This document shows positions 1 through 5,037 of a DNA stretch of 5,037 nucleotides, one piece after another. How positions within the stretch are numbered: the stretch's first letter is position 1; every line of letters starts with the position of its first letter. The notes below the pieces were generated by a model, which did not search any database, was not told the DNA's origin, and saw only the letters and a program-made list of their open reading frames with translations. Location: positions 1-5,037 of the forward strand of contig CANHSW010000187.1 in NCBI GenBank assembly GCA_947463165.1, written 5' to 3'. The translations under genes and the position numbers were made by a program. The DNA is from Cyanobacteriota bacterium (GTDB lineage Bacteria; Cyanobacteriota; Cyanobacteriia; PCC-6307; Cyanobiaceae).

Positions 1-824
1 AGTGGTGGAGTCCGGGTGAATGACCAGACTGCGCACATCACCGAGGATGAAGGAGAGATTCACACCGAAGGCGCCATCCACCCCAGATCGCGGGCATAAA
101 CAACACCGTGGTAGCTGGAATCAGGTTGGTTGTAGTTAGGGAAGCGTTCGGGATGGGCGCCGTAATCAAAGCGACCGCTATCAATGATCACACCGCCGAT
201 GGCGGTGCCATGGACCACCACATCGGCCCCCCACTCGATTGGACGGATTAGATAAGGAGTGGCGACGGTGTTGTCCACGATCAGCGGCACACCCACCTCG
301 TGGGCGATCTCCGCCACGGCTTCGATGTCGAGAACGTCGTTCCTGGGGTTGGAGATCGATTCACCAAAGAAAGCCTTGGTATTAGGCTTTACCGCTGCAC
401 GCCAAGAGGCGGGATCATCGGGGTTGTCAACGAAGGACACCGTGATGCCCAGCTTGGGGAGGGTGTAGTGGAACAGGTTGTAAGTGCCGCCATAGAGCGA
501 GGGGCTGGAAACGATGTGATCGCCTGCCTCAGCAATGTTCAAAATGGCAATGGTTTCGGCGGCCTGTCCGCTGGCGACCAGCAGGGCGCCCACCCCTCCC
601 TCCAGGGCAGCGAGCCTTTCCTCCACGGCCGCCTGGGTGGGATTCATGATCCGGGTATAGATGTTGCCCAGCTCCTTGAGGGCAAACAAATTAGCGGCGT
701 GGCTGGTATCCCGGAAGGTGTAAGAGGTGGTCTGATACAGCGGCAATGCCCGGGATTGGGTGGTGGGATCAACCACCTGCCCCGCATGGATCTGCTTGGT
801 TTCAAAAGACCAGGAGTTGGCCAT
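1..824 (-). pseudogene. metY: O-acetylhomoserine sulfhydrylase (MetY), broken, 3' end outside the window
   Basis: Family: a PLP enzyme of the Cys/Met-metabolism group that makes homocysteine from O-acetylhomoserine and sulfide in the cytoplasm. The ATG at 822-824 gives the usual MetY N terminus ([16 protein letters not shown]). Conserved PLP-site pieces are visible: YTR at residues 56-58, SGQAAET at 85-91, Tyr111 in [10 protein letters not shown], and VDNT with Asp184. Three defects follow. After VVVH (residue 205) the text jumps straight to GTAIGG, so the SATKxLGGH segment carrying the PLP lysine is missing. At the C4 tract 81-84 a base appears to be lost, giving a stop at 60-62. In the restored frame, NLSFIL is joined directly to GDVRSLVIHPDSTT, omitting roughly 110 family residues. 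As written the product cannot be a working transsulfuration-family enzyme. It is the last gene of the minus-strand arm. Family assignment is very secure. Whether the lesions are biological or assembly errors is open. Confidence 0.85.
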
Positions 825-921
825 GGTTGCGGTGCTGATCCGGCCAGCCTATGGCGATCCTCTGGGCCGCACCTGTGGTTTCGATGACAAGCCGATGTGG
901 CTAATCCAACAATGTTTCAGT

Positions 922-950
922 TTGCCGCCAGCAGGGCTGCCAAGCGGCAA
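922..950. repeat. Inverted repeat / potential hairpin in the metY leader
   Basis: Arms ttgccgc (922-928) and gcggcaa (944-950) are perfectly complementary over 7 bp. Inside the 15-nt loop, gcag and ctgc can add a 4-bp inner stem. No run of T follows on either strand, so it is not a standard rho-independent terminator. It lies about 100 bp upstream of the metY start, where an RNA hairpin or protein-binding site is possible. Function unknown. Confidence 0.4.
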
Positions 951-981
951 TCAGGCTGAGCGGTGGCACCTGGCGCGAGGG

Positions 982-1009
982 ATTATTCGCCCGCGAGCCA
1001 GTCGCCCAA
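982..1009 (-). promoter_or_regulatory. Weak candidate promoter for metY
   Basis: On the minus strand, a TTGGGC hexamer (1004-1009) and AATAAT (982-987) are separated by 16 bp. The -10 element matches TATAAT at 5 of 6 positions; the -35 matches TTGACA only in its TTG. Transcription from here would give a leader of about 150 nt containing the 922-950 hairpin. In GC-rich sequence such a match can arise by chance. Confidence 0.22.
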
Positions 1010-1033
1010 GTCGGCGGCGGACGGCCACATTGA

Positions 1034-1603
1034 TCACTGCAACAGGGTTTTCAGCTGCAGGGGTACTGGATTGCGGAGGGTATTGGCAACTGGCGAGTAG
1101 TGGTTCGCCTGGTCCACGATCGCCTGCAGCTCAGTGTCGCTGGCATCACCTTCGATCAGAACCTGGACGCGAATCGCTTGAAAGCCCATCTCGGCAGCTG
1201 GTGTATCCAGGGCGCCACCGGCACCCCAGGCGGCTGGATTGCCAATGTCACCCTCCAAGAACAGCTCCAAGCGGGAGAGATGCACCTGCTTCCAGGTGGC
1301 CACGGCCGTGATTCCCACCGCCAGGCAGCCGCCGAGACCCGCCAGCACGGTTTCCCCGGGGGCCGGTGCCGTGTTCTGCCCGAACAGATGCAGCGGTTCA
1401 TCCACCACCACCGGTTCGTGGTCGCCGATGTAATTGAGGGTGCGGTACTGGCCGTCTGTAACGGTGTGCACCCTGTTGGTGCCCCGAGCCGTTGGGTTAT
1501 TGCGGCCTTTTTCGGCAAAAGCCAGCAGACCGTCCCGGTCGATCGGGCGCAGATGCGCTTTCACGGTGTTAACAGGTGGTTGAAGAGGAGAAGTGGTGCT
1601 CAT
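1034..1603 (-). CDS. OsmC/Ohr-family protein
   Basis: 189 residues from the ATG at 1601-1603. OsmC-family proteins are small cytoplasmic dimers that reduce peroxides using a pair of cysteines. The family core is visible: an N-terminal strand region (RVHTVTDGQYRTLNYIG, 44-60), the helix PGETVLAGLGGCLAVGITAVAT (82-103) with the first cysteine at 93 and a plausible active-site Glu84, and the C-terminal HYSPVANTLRNPVPL (168-182). In classical OsmC/Ohr the last motif reads HxxCPV, so the second redox cysteine is replaced here by Ser170. Cys93 is the only cysteine in the protein. The N-terminal 20 residues are longer than in the short Ohr proteins. It sits 98 bp downstream of the flavoprotein gene on the same strand, consistent with a role in organosulfur metabolism. 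No strong ribosome-binding site precedes the start. Family assignment is firm; the reaction is unknown. Confidence 0.85.
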   Translation of the reverse strand: MSTTSPLQPPVNTVKAHLRPIDRDGLLAFAEKGRNNPTARGTNRVHTVTDGQYRTLNYIGDHEPVVVDEPLHLFGQNTAPAPGETVLAGLGGCLAVGITAVATWKQVHLSRLELFLEGDIGNPAAWGAGGALDTPAAEMGFQAIRVQVLIEGDASDTELQAIVDQANHYSPVANTLRNPVPLQLKTLLQ

Positions 1604-1701
1604 GGAGTGAATCTGCGGAGGCAGGAAAAGAGCGCTGGTTGAAAGAAATACCCGATGGAATTAGCTGCAGGTATTACCTGCTGGCGAAACACCTGCGGGG
1701 A
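1604..1701 (-). other. Short intergenic gap with a palindrome
   Basis: 98 bp between the flavoprotein stop and the OsmC start. There is no gene. Its one clear structure is the palindrome at 1667-1681. The two genes could still be co-transcribed. Confidence 0.5.
1667..1681. promoter_or_regulatory. Near-perfect palindrome, candidate operator
   Basis: gcaggtattacctgc is a perfect 7-bp inverted repeat around a single central base. Such symmetry fits a dimeric regulator site. As RNA it could form a 6-bp stem with a 3-nt loop, but no T-run follows on the minus strand, so termination is unlikely. A third copy of the half-site (acctgc) follows at 1691-1696. The regulator is unknown. Confidence 0.35.
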
Positions 1702-2847
1702 TCAATCGGTGAGATCGCGGCTCAGCCGATCAATTTCCAGGCGCAGATGCTTGAGGGCTGGGGTCACGATGGCCACGAAGTGGGATTCGCGAATGCGCCG
1801 TTGCACTGGCGAGCTGGCTAGATAGCCTCTGGCGCCTTGATGCAACAGGGCGGCCTGGGCGGCCTTGAGTGCCAATTCAGAGCATCGGGCGCGCCCAGCG
1901 AGAACAGCGATGAGCCGTCGGAGGTCCGGCGGCAAAGGGTTGCGGGCCAGCTCCAGAATCTCGGCCTTGAGGGCGTCATGCTCGACTTGCAGGTCGTCGG
2001 CCTGGTCGTCGAGGAAGCGATTCACGCTGCCCAGGCTGCTTTCCACGGCCCGGATCGAGTCGATGGCGCCCTGGATCACCCCCAAGCCCATGCCGCATTG
2101 GAGCAACACGAAGCCAGCGCGAATCCGCTTGATGAAGGCCTTGGCGTCTTCTGCGATCACATCGGCGGATCCGGCCTTGAAGTTGTTCAGGCGGATCGCA
2201 AAGGTGCTGGTGCCCTCCATGCCGGAAAAGGCAGGGCAAGGCAGCAATTCCAGTCCTGGCGCTGTACCGGGCAGCAGCACCATCACATCCCGACCGGTGG
2301 CGACACCCCCTGCCACCACCTGGGCAATCACACCGCAGTAGCCATCGGGTTGGAGATGGCTCACCCATGGCAAAGAGCCATTAAGCCTGTAGCCATCGCC
2401 TTCGGGCGTGGCCTTGAGCAGCAGCTTCTCGATGCCCGCGTAACTCTTGATTGGATTGGATAGGCCCGTGCCCCCGAGGGTTTGCCCCGTGATGTGGCGG
2501 TGTAAGCGCTCACCGCTGAGGGCTGGATTGCCGGATTCCTCCAGGTAGAGACCGCAGGCCGCCTGACACCAGGCCATGAAGCCGCTGGCGCCGCACACCC
2601 GGGAGATCTCGGCGATTAATTGGATGGAAAGAGCTAGATCGGAAGGTTGGCCGTGGCTGCGCAGGTGGGCGCTCAGGGAGCCCACGGAGGCCAACTGCTG
2701 GAGCACTGACCTGGGGTAAAGGCCTTGGCGGTCGATGCCCTCAGCGAGGGGGGCCAGGGATTGGCGGGCGATGGTTCGCGTTGTCAGCAGCAGATCTGCC
2801 CCTGGTGCCGGCCTGGCTGGAGCCTCTGCAGACACTGAAAGCGGCAC
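1702..2847 (-). CDS. Acyl-CoA dehydrogenase-fold flavoprotein, SfnB/DszC-like
   Basis: 381 residues. The fold matches acyl-CoA dehydrogenases in order: an N-terminal helical domain (about 18-125), the central beta region with GGTGLSNPIKSYAGIEKLLL (125-144) and PWVSHLQPDGYCGVIAQ (160-176), and a C-terminal helical domain ending in HQGARGYLASSPVQRRIRESHFVAIVTPALKHLR (336-369). In sulfur gene clusters, relatives of this type are flavin-dependent monooxygenases (DszC, SfnC) or SfnB-like proteins rather than fatty-acid enzymes; no beta-oxidation gene is nearby, so desulfurisation is the likelier role (inference). A separate NADH:flavin reductase would then be needed and is not in the window. The start is GTG at 2845-2847: an in-frame stop lies only 9 bp upstream (2857-2859) and there is no in-frame ATG before residue 91. 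No strong ribosome-binding site is visible. First gene of the minus-strand arm, divergent from the transporter genes. Family is firm; substrate and reaction are not known. Confidence 0.85.
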   Translation of the reverse strand: MPLSVSAEAPARPAPGADLLLTTRTIARQSLAPLAEGIDRQGLYPRSVLQQLASVGSLSAHLRSHGQPSDLALSIQLIAEISRVCGASGFMAWCQAACGLYLEESGNPALSGERLHRHITGQTLGGTGLSNPIKSYAGIEKLLLKATPEGDGYRLNGSLPWVSHLQPDGYCGVIAQVVAGGVATGRDVMVLLPGTAPGLELLPCPAFSGMEGTSTFAIRLNNFKAGSADVIAEDAKAFIKRIRAGFVLLQCGMGLGVIQGAIDSIRAVESSLGSVNRFLDDQADDLQVEHDALKAEILELARNPLPPDLRRLIAVLAGRARCSELALKAAQAALLHQGARGYLASSPVQRRIRESHFVAIVTPALKHLRLEIDRLSRDLTD

Positions 2848-3078
2848 ACGACATGTTCAGACGATGTCGATCTTCAAGCCAAGTGCCACAGCTCGGAGTT
2901 GCCCGGACAACAAGCCAGGCCCGCCGCGATGTAACCCGAGACACAAAGGGAAAACGCCGATCCCCCTAAGCTGCACTAATACTCCAATAAACCGATTGAA
3001 ATTGCGTTCAAAGCTTTTTCCATGGGTGGCAGTCTGCTTGCCTGATTGCATTGCTGCGGATTCGTGGCGGAGCAGCTG
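2848..3078. promoter_or_regulatory. Divergent intergenic region between the two arms
   Basis: About 230 bp between the GTG start of the minus-strand flavoprotein and the ATG of the plus-strand ATPase, so promoters for both arms should lie here. The part from about 2970 to 3020 is visibly richer in A and T than its surroundings. I could not find a hexamer pair good enough to name a promoter on either strand, nor a convincing NtcA (GTA-N8-TAC) or LysR-type T-N11-A site. The small reading frames crossing the region lack family resemblance and are judged non-coding. Confidence 0.5.
3069..3072 (+). promoter_or_regulatory. Ribosome-binding site deciding the ATPase start
   Basis: ggag lies 6 bases ahead of the ATG at 3079. 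This favours 3079 over the in-frame TTG at 3046, which would add 11 residues (cysteine-rich, not family-like). It is the clearest Shine-Dalgarno match in the window. Confidence 0.55.
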
Positions 3079-3879
3079 ATGGCTGCTGCGCTGGCGGCGG
3101 ATCCATCGGCCGCCATTCCCCCCTTGCTGCAACTTGAGGGCATCAGCCATCGGTTCCGCAAGCGCCGGTCTGCCGAGGTGGATCAGCCGATCCTGCAGGA
3201 GCTCCACCTGGAGCTGGCCATGGCTGAGATCAGCGTGCTGCTGGGCCCCAGCGGCTGCGGTAAATCGACGCTGCTAAATCTCGCCGCCGGACTGGTGGAG
3301 CTGCAGCGGGGCCGGGTGCTGATCGATGGTTTACCAAGCCAGGGGCCCCATCCACGGGTGGGGGTGGTGTTTCAGCAACCAGCCCTGTTGCCCTGGCTCA
3401 ATGTTTATCAAAATGTGGGCTTTGGGCTCAGCCTGAAGCATTCGGAGCCGCTGTCGCGCCGCCAGCGCCACGATCGGATTGAAGAAGCCCTTGATTTGGT
3501 GGGTATGGGGGCCCATGCCGCCAAGGCGCCTGCGCAGCTATCGGGAGGGATGGGGCAGCGGGTGGCCCTGGCCAGGGTGTTGGTAAGGCGGCCCCGGCTA
3601 CTGCTACTGGATGAGCCCTTCAGCGCCCTTGATGCCGTTACGCGCGCCGATATGCAAGGGCTTGTGCATAACATCGTGGCCCGAATTGGCACCGGCGTGC
3701 TGATCGTCACCCACGACGTGGATGAGGCCCTGGCCCTGGGCGATCGAATCCTGTTGATGCGGTCTCAGCCAGGCCAGATCCATAGCCAATGGACGGGAGT
3801 GCGCGCCCTAGACGACAGGGAACGCCTTGATCTACGACGAGACATATTGCGTCAACTAAGCGACATCCTACAACCCTGA
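3079..3879 (+). CDS. ABC transporter ATP-binding protein, SsuB/TauB/NrtD family
   Basis: 266 residues from the ATG at 3079, the usual length for the family. It hydrolyses ATP to drive import through a membrane permease and sits on the cytoplasmic face. All ABC motifs are intact and in order: Walker A GPSGCGKST (56-64), Q-loop VVFQQPALLPWLNV (96-109), signature LSGGMGQRVALARVL (154-168), Walker B LLLLDEP (174-180), D-loop SALD (182-185), H-loop His212 in VTHDVDEA. The Q-loop text with PALLPWLNV and the following NVGFGL is typical of the nitrate/sulfonate/taurine/bicarbonate importers. The N-terminal alanine-rich stretch (1-14) is not part of the domain. The next gene, 12 bp downstream, encodes the matching binding protein, so the two form an operon. 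With an organosulfur-type flavoprotein divergently placed, sulfonate is the best guess for the substrate, but nitrate, taurine or others cannot be excluded. Confidence 0.92.
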   Translation: MAAALAADPSAAIPPLLQLEGISHRFRKRRSAEVDQPILQELHLELAMAEISVLLGPSGCGKSTLLNLAAGLVELQRGRVLIDGLPSQGPHPRVGVVFQQPALLPWLNVYQNVGFGLSLKHSEPLSRRQRHDRIEEALDLVGMGAHAAKAPAQLSGGMGQRVALARVLVRRPRLLLLDEPFSALDAVTRADMQGLVHNIVARIGTGVLIVTHDVDEALALGDRILLMRSQPGQIHSQWTGVRALDDRERLDLRRDILRQLSDILQP

Positions 3880-3891
3880 ATCCTTGAAGCC

Positions 3892-5037
3892 ATGGCTATC
3901 CATCACCCACTCAGCTGCGACTGCTGCGGCATGAACCGCCGCCAGTTCCTCCAATTTGGAGGTCTGCTGGCCGCCTCCACCGGTTTGAGCCTGCTGGGGC
4001 GCCAGCTGCCCGCCCAGGCAGCCAGCCCCTCCCTCGCCAAAAGCCAGGATCAGCCCGTGAAGATCGGCTATTTGCCAATTCTTGACGCCTCTCCTCTGCT
4101 GATCGCCGACGCCAGGGGAGCGTTCAAGGACCAGGGCCTGACGGCGAGCGATCCCACCCGCTTTCGCTCCTGGGCCCAACTATCGGAAGCCTTTCTTTCG
4201 CGTCAGGTGAATGTGGTGCACATGCTCTTTCCCACCACAATCTGGATTCGATATGGCAAGAATTTTCCCGCCAAGGTGGTGGCCTGGAACCACACCAATG
4301 GCTCCGCCCTAACGGTGCGGGAGAGCATCAACAAACCCACAGATCTGGGCGGTCAAGTGGTGGCGATACCGTTCTGGTATTCGATTCACAACATTCTGCT
4401 GCAACAGTTGCTGCAGAAGAATGGACTAAAAGTGGTGCGCAGGCCACTGGAGGCACCCCTGGGCGAAAGGGAGGTAAATCTGATCGTATTGCCACCGGCG
4501 GAGATGGTGCCCGCCCTGGCCAGCAATAAGATTGCCGGCTATATCGTAGCCGAACCATTCAATGCGGCGGCGGAAACTAAAAAAATCGGCAAAGTACTGC
4601 GGTTCAGCGGTGATATCTGGAACGACCATGCCTGCTGCGTCGTGCTGGTGCACGAAGAAGATGTAAAAAGCCGGCCCGAGTGGACCCAGCGTGTGGTGAA
4701 TGCCATCGTTAGCTCCCAGCGCTGGATGCAGGGCAACCGCCTGGAAGTGGCAGACATTCTCAGCCAAGAAGGCGGTCGTAATTACACCCCCCACAGCAAG
4801 GCGATACTCACCCGAGCGCTCACAGCCTACGGCAAACCCTATGTTCAAGATCGGGCAATTCTGCATCCTGAATGGAAAAATCAACGCATCGACTTCCAGC
4901 CCTATCCATTTGATTCCTACACCAAGGAGCTAGTGCGGTTGCTAAAAGTTACCCAGGTGGAAGGCGATCAAGCTTTCCTGAAAACACTAAATCCAAACCT
5001 GGTGGCCCGCGATCTAGTAACGGATCAGTTCGTGCGC
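3892..5037 (+). CDS. Tat-exported ABC substrate-binding protein, NrtA/CmpA/SsuA family, 3' end outside the window
   Basis: From the ATG at 3892 the frame stays open for 382 codons to the window end; the family is usually about this long, so few residues are probably missing. It captures a small anion such as a sulfonate outside the inner membrane and hands it to the permease. The N terminus carries a twin-arginine signal: NRRQFLQ (15-21), a hydrophobic stretch (22-36) and a likely AQA cleavage site ending at residue 43. The mature domain starts KIGYLPILDASPLLIADARGAF (57-78) and contains SWAQLSEAFLSRQVNVVHML, NHTNGSALTV, the family-typical VVAIPFWYSIHN (156-167), IAGYIVAEPFNAAAE (214-228) and DHACCVVLV (245-253). 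Ahead of the arginine pair is an unusual CDCCG (9-13). An internal ATG at 3931 would start just at MNRRQFL and lose that motif; neither start has a strong ribosome-binding site. Substrate not readable from sequence. Confidence 0.9.
   Translation, partial: MAIHHPLSCDCCGMNRRQFLQFGGLLAASTGLSLLGRQLPAQAASPSLAKSQDQPVKIGYLPILDASPLLIADARGAFKDQGLTASDPTRFRSWAQLSEAFLSRQVNVVHMLFPTTIWIRYGKNFPAKVVAWNHTNGSALTVRESINKPTDLGGQVVAIPFWYSIHNILLQQLLQKNGLKVVRRPLEAPLGEREVNLIVLPPAEMVPALASNKIAGYIVAEPFNAAAETKKIGKVLRFSGDIWNDHACCVVLVHEEDVKSRPEWTQRVVNAIVSSQRWMQGNRLEVADILSQEGGRNYTPHSKAILTRALTAYGKPYVQDRAILHPEWKNQRIDFQPYPFDSYTKELVRLLKVTQVEGDQAFLKTLNPNLVARDLVTDQFVR

Larger units (their letters stand above)
825..1033 (-). other. 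Intergenic leader between the OsmC gene and metY, no gene
   Basis: A 209-bp gap between two genes on the same strand. I see no convincing coding sequence, tRNA or classical terminator with a T-tract. It holds an inverted repeat (922-950) and a weak promoter-like pair (982-1009). By eye it does not match the SAM-I or SAM-II riboswitch consensus sequences often found ahead of methionine genes, but a covariance-model scan would be needed to exclude them. No Shine-Dalgarno site is visible ahead of the metY ATG. Confidence 0.5.

Noticed and set aside
300..887. Long plus-strand open frame (195 codons) opposite metY
   Set aside because: It is antisense to clearly conserved MetY sequence, has no family resemblance, and is glycine-rich in the way of shadow frames in GC-rich DNA.
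825..1033. SAM riboswitch ahead of metY
   Set aside because: The leader has a hairpin but none of the conserved core sequences of the SAM classes that I could recognise.
1837..2463. Plus-strand open frame of 208 codons opposite the flavoprotein gene
   Set aside because: The opposite strand encodes a well-conserved acyl-CoA dehydrogenase-like protein over the whole stretch; the plus-strand product shows no recognisable motif.
2925..2960. Possible NtcA site starting with gta at 2932
   Set aside because: The spacing gives GTA-N8-CAC rather than TAC, and no properly spaced -10 element follows.
2857..3207. Minus-strand open frame of 116 codons across the divergent intergenic region
   Set aside because: It overlaps the start of the ATPase gene, including conserved ABC-domain sequence, has no recognisable domain, and would fill the region where the promoters must lie.
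4426..4884. Minus-strand open frame of 152 codons near the right end
   Set aside because: It is the antisense shadow of the binding-protein gene, whose plus-strand frame is open for 382 codons and carries family motifs.
1..5037. HIP1 octamer as a cyanobacterial signature
   Set aside because: Only partial matches (for example near 1117 and 3738) were found, no complete gcgatcgc, so it cannot support the taxonomic guess.

Overview
The window holds five protein genes that read as one sulfur-acquisition neighbourhood in two divergent arms. The host is a GC-rich bacterium. The protein style (a NrtA/CmpA/SsuA-like Tat-exported binding protein, an SfnB/DszC-like flavoprotein, an OsmC protein and MetY side by side) and the scarcity of strong Shine-Dalgarno sites suggest a picocyanobacterium of the Synechococcus/Cyanobium type. 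That assignment is an inference: there is no rRNA or other phylogenetic marker, and the HIP1 octamer typical of many cyanobacteria is absent here.

Left arm (minus strand, reading from about 2850 towards 1): an acyl-CoA-dehydrogenase-fold flavoprotein (1702-2847), an OsmC-family protein (1034-1603), and a damaged metY (O-acetylhomoserine sulfhydrylase; 1-824, cut by the window edge). The two gaps in this arm, 98 bp and 209 bp, each contain an inverted repeat.

Right arm (plus strand): an ABC transporter ATPase of the SsuB/TauB/NrtD type (3079-3879) and, 12 bp later, a twin-arginine-exported substrate-binding protein (3892 to the window end, 382 codons without a stop). The permease is not in the window and probably lies downstream. 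The arms are separated by a divergent intergenic region of about 230 bp (2848-3078).

Working model (inference): the ABC system imports a sulfonate or similar organosulfur compound. The flavoprotein, acting like SfnB/DszC-type monooxygenases, would release inorganic sulfur from it. The OsmC protein would deal with peroxide or reactive sulfur by-products, and MetY would fix sulfide into homocysteine. The substrate cannot be read from the sequence.

The most striking observation is the state of metY. Against the well-known family sequence it shows three lesions: an in-frame loss of about nine residues that removes the PLP-binding lysine motif, a one-base frameshift in a C4 tract, and an in-frame fusion of the middle of the protein to its C-terminal motif that skips roughly 110 residues. 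The rest of the gene is well conserved, so this is either a recent pseudogene or a stretch of faulty assembly. Nothing in the window supports a mobile element, CRISPR array, tRNA or rRNA.
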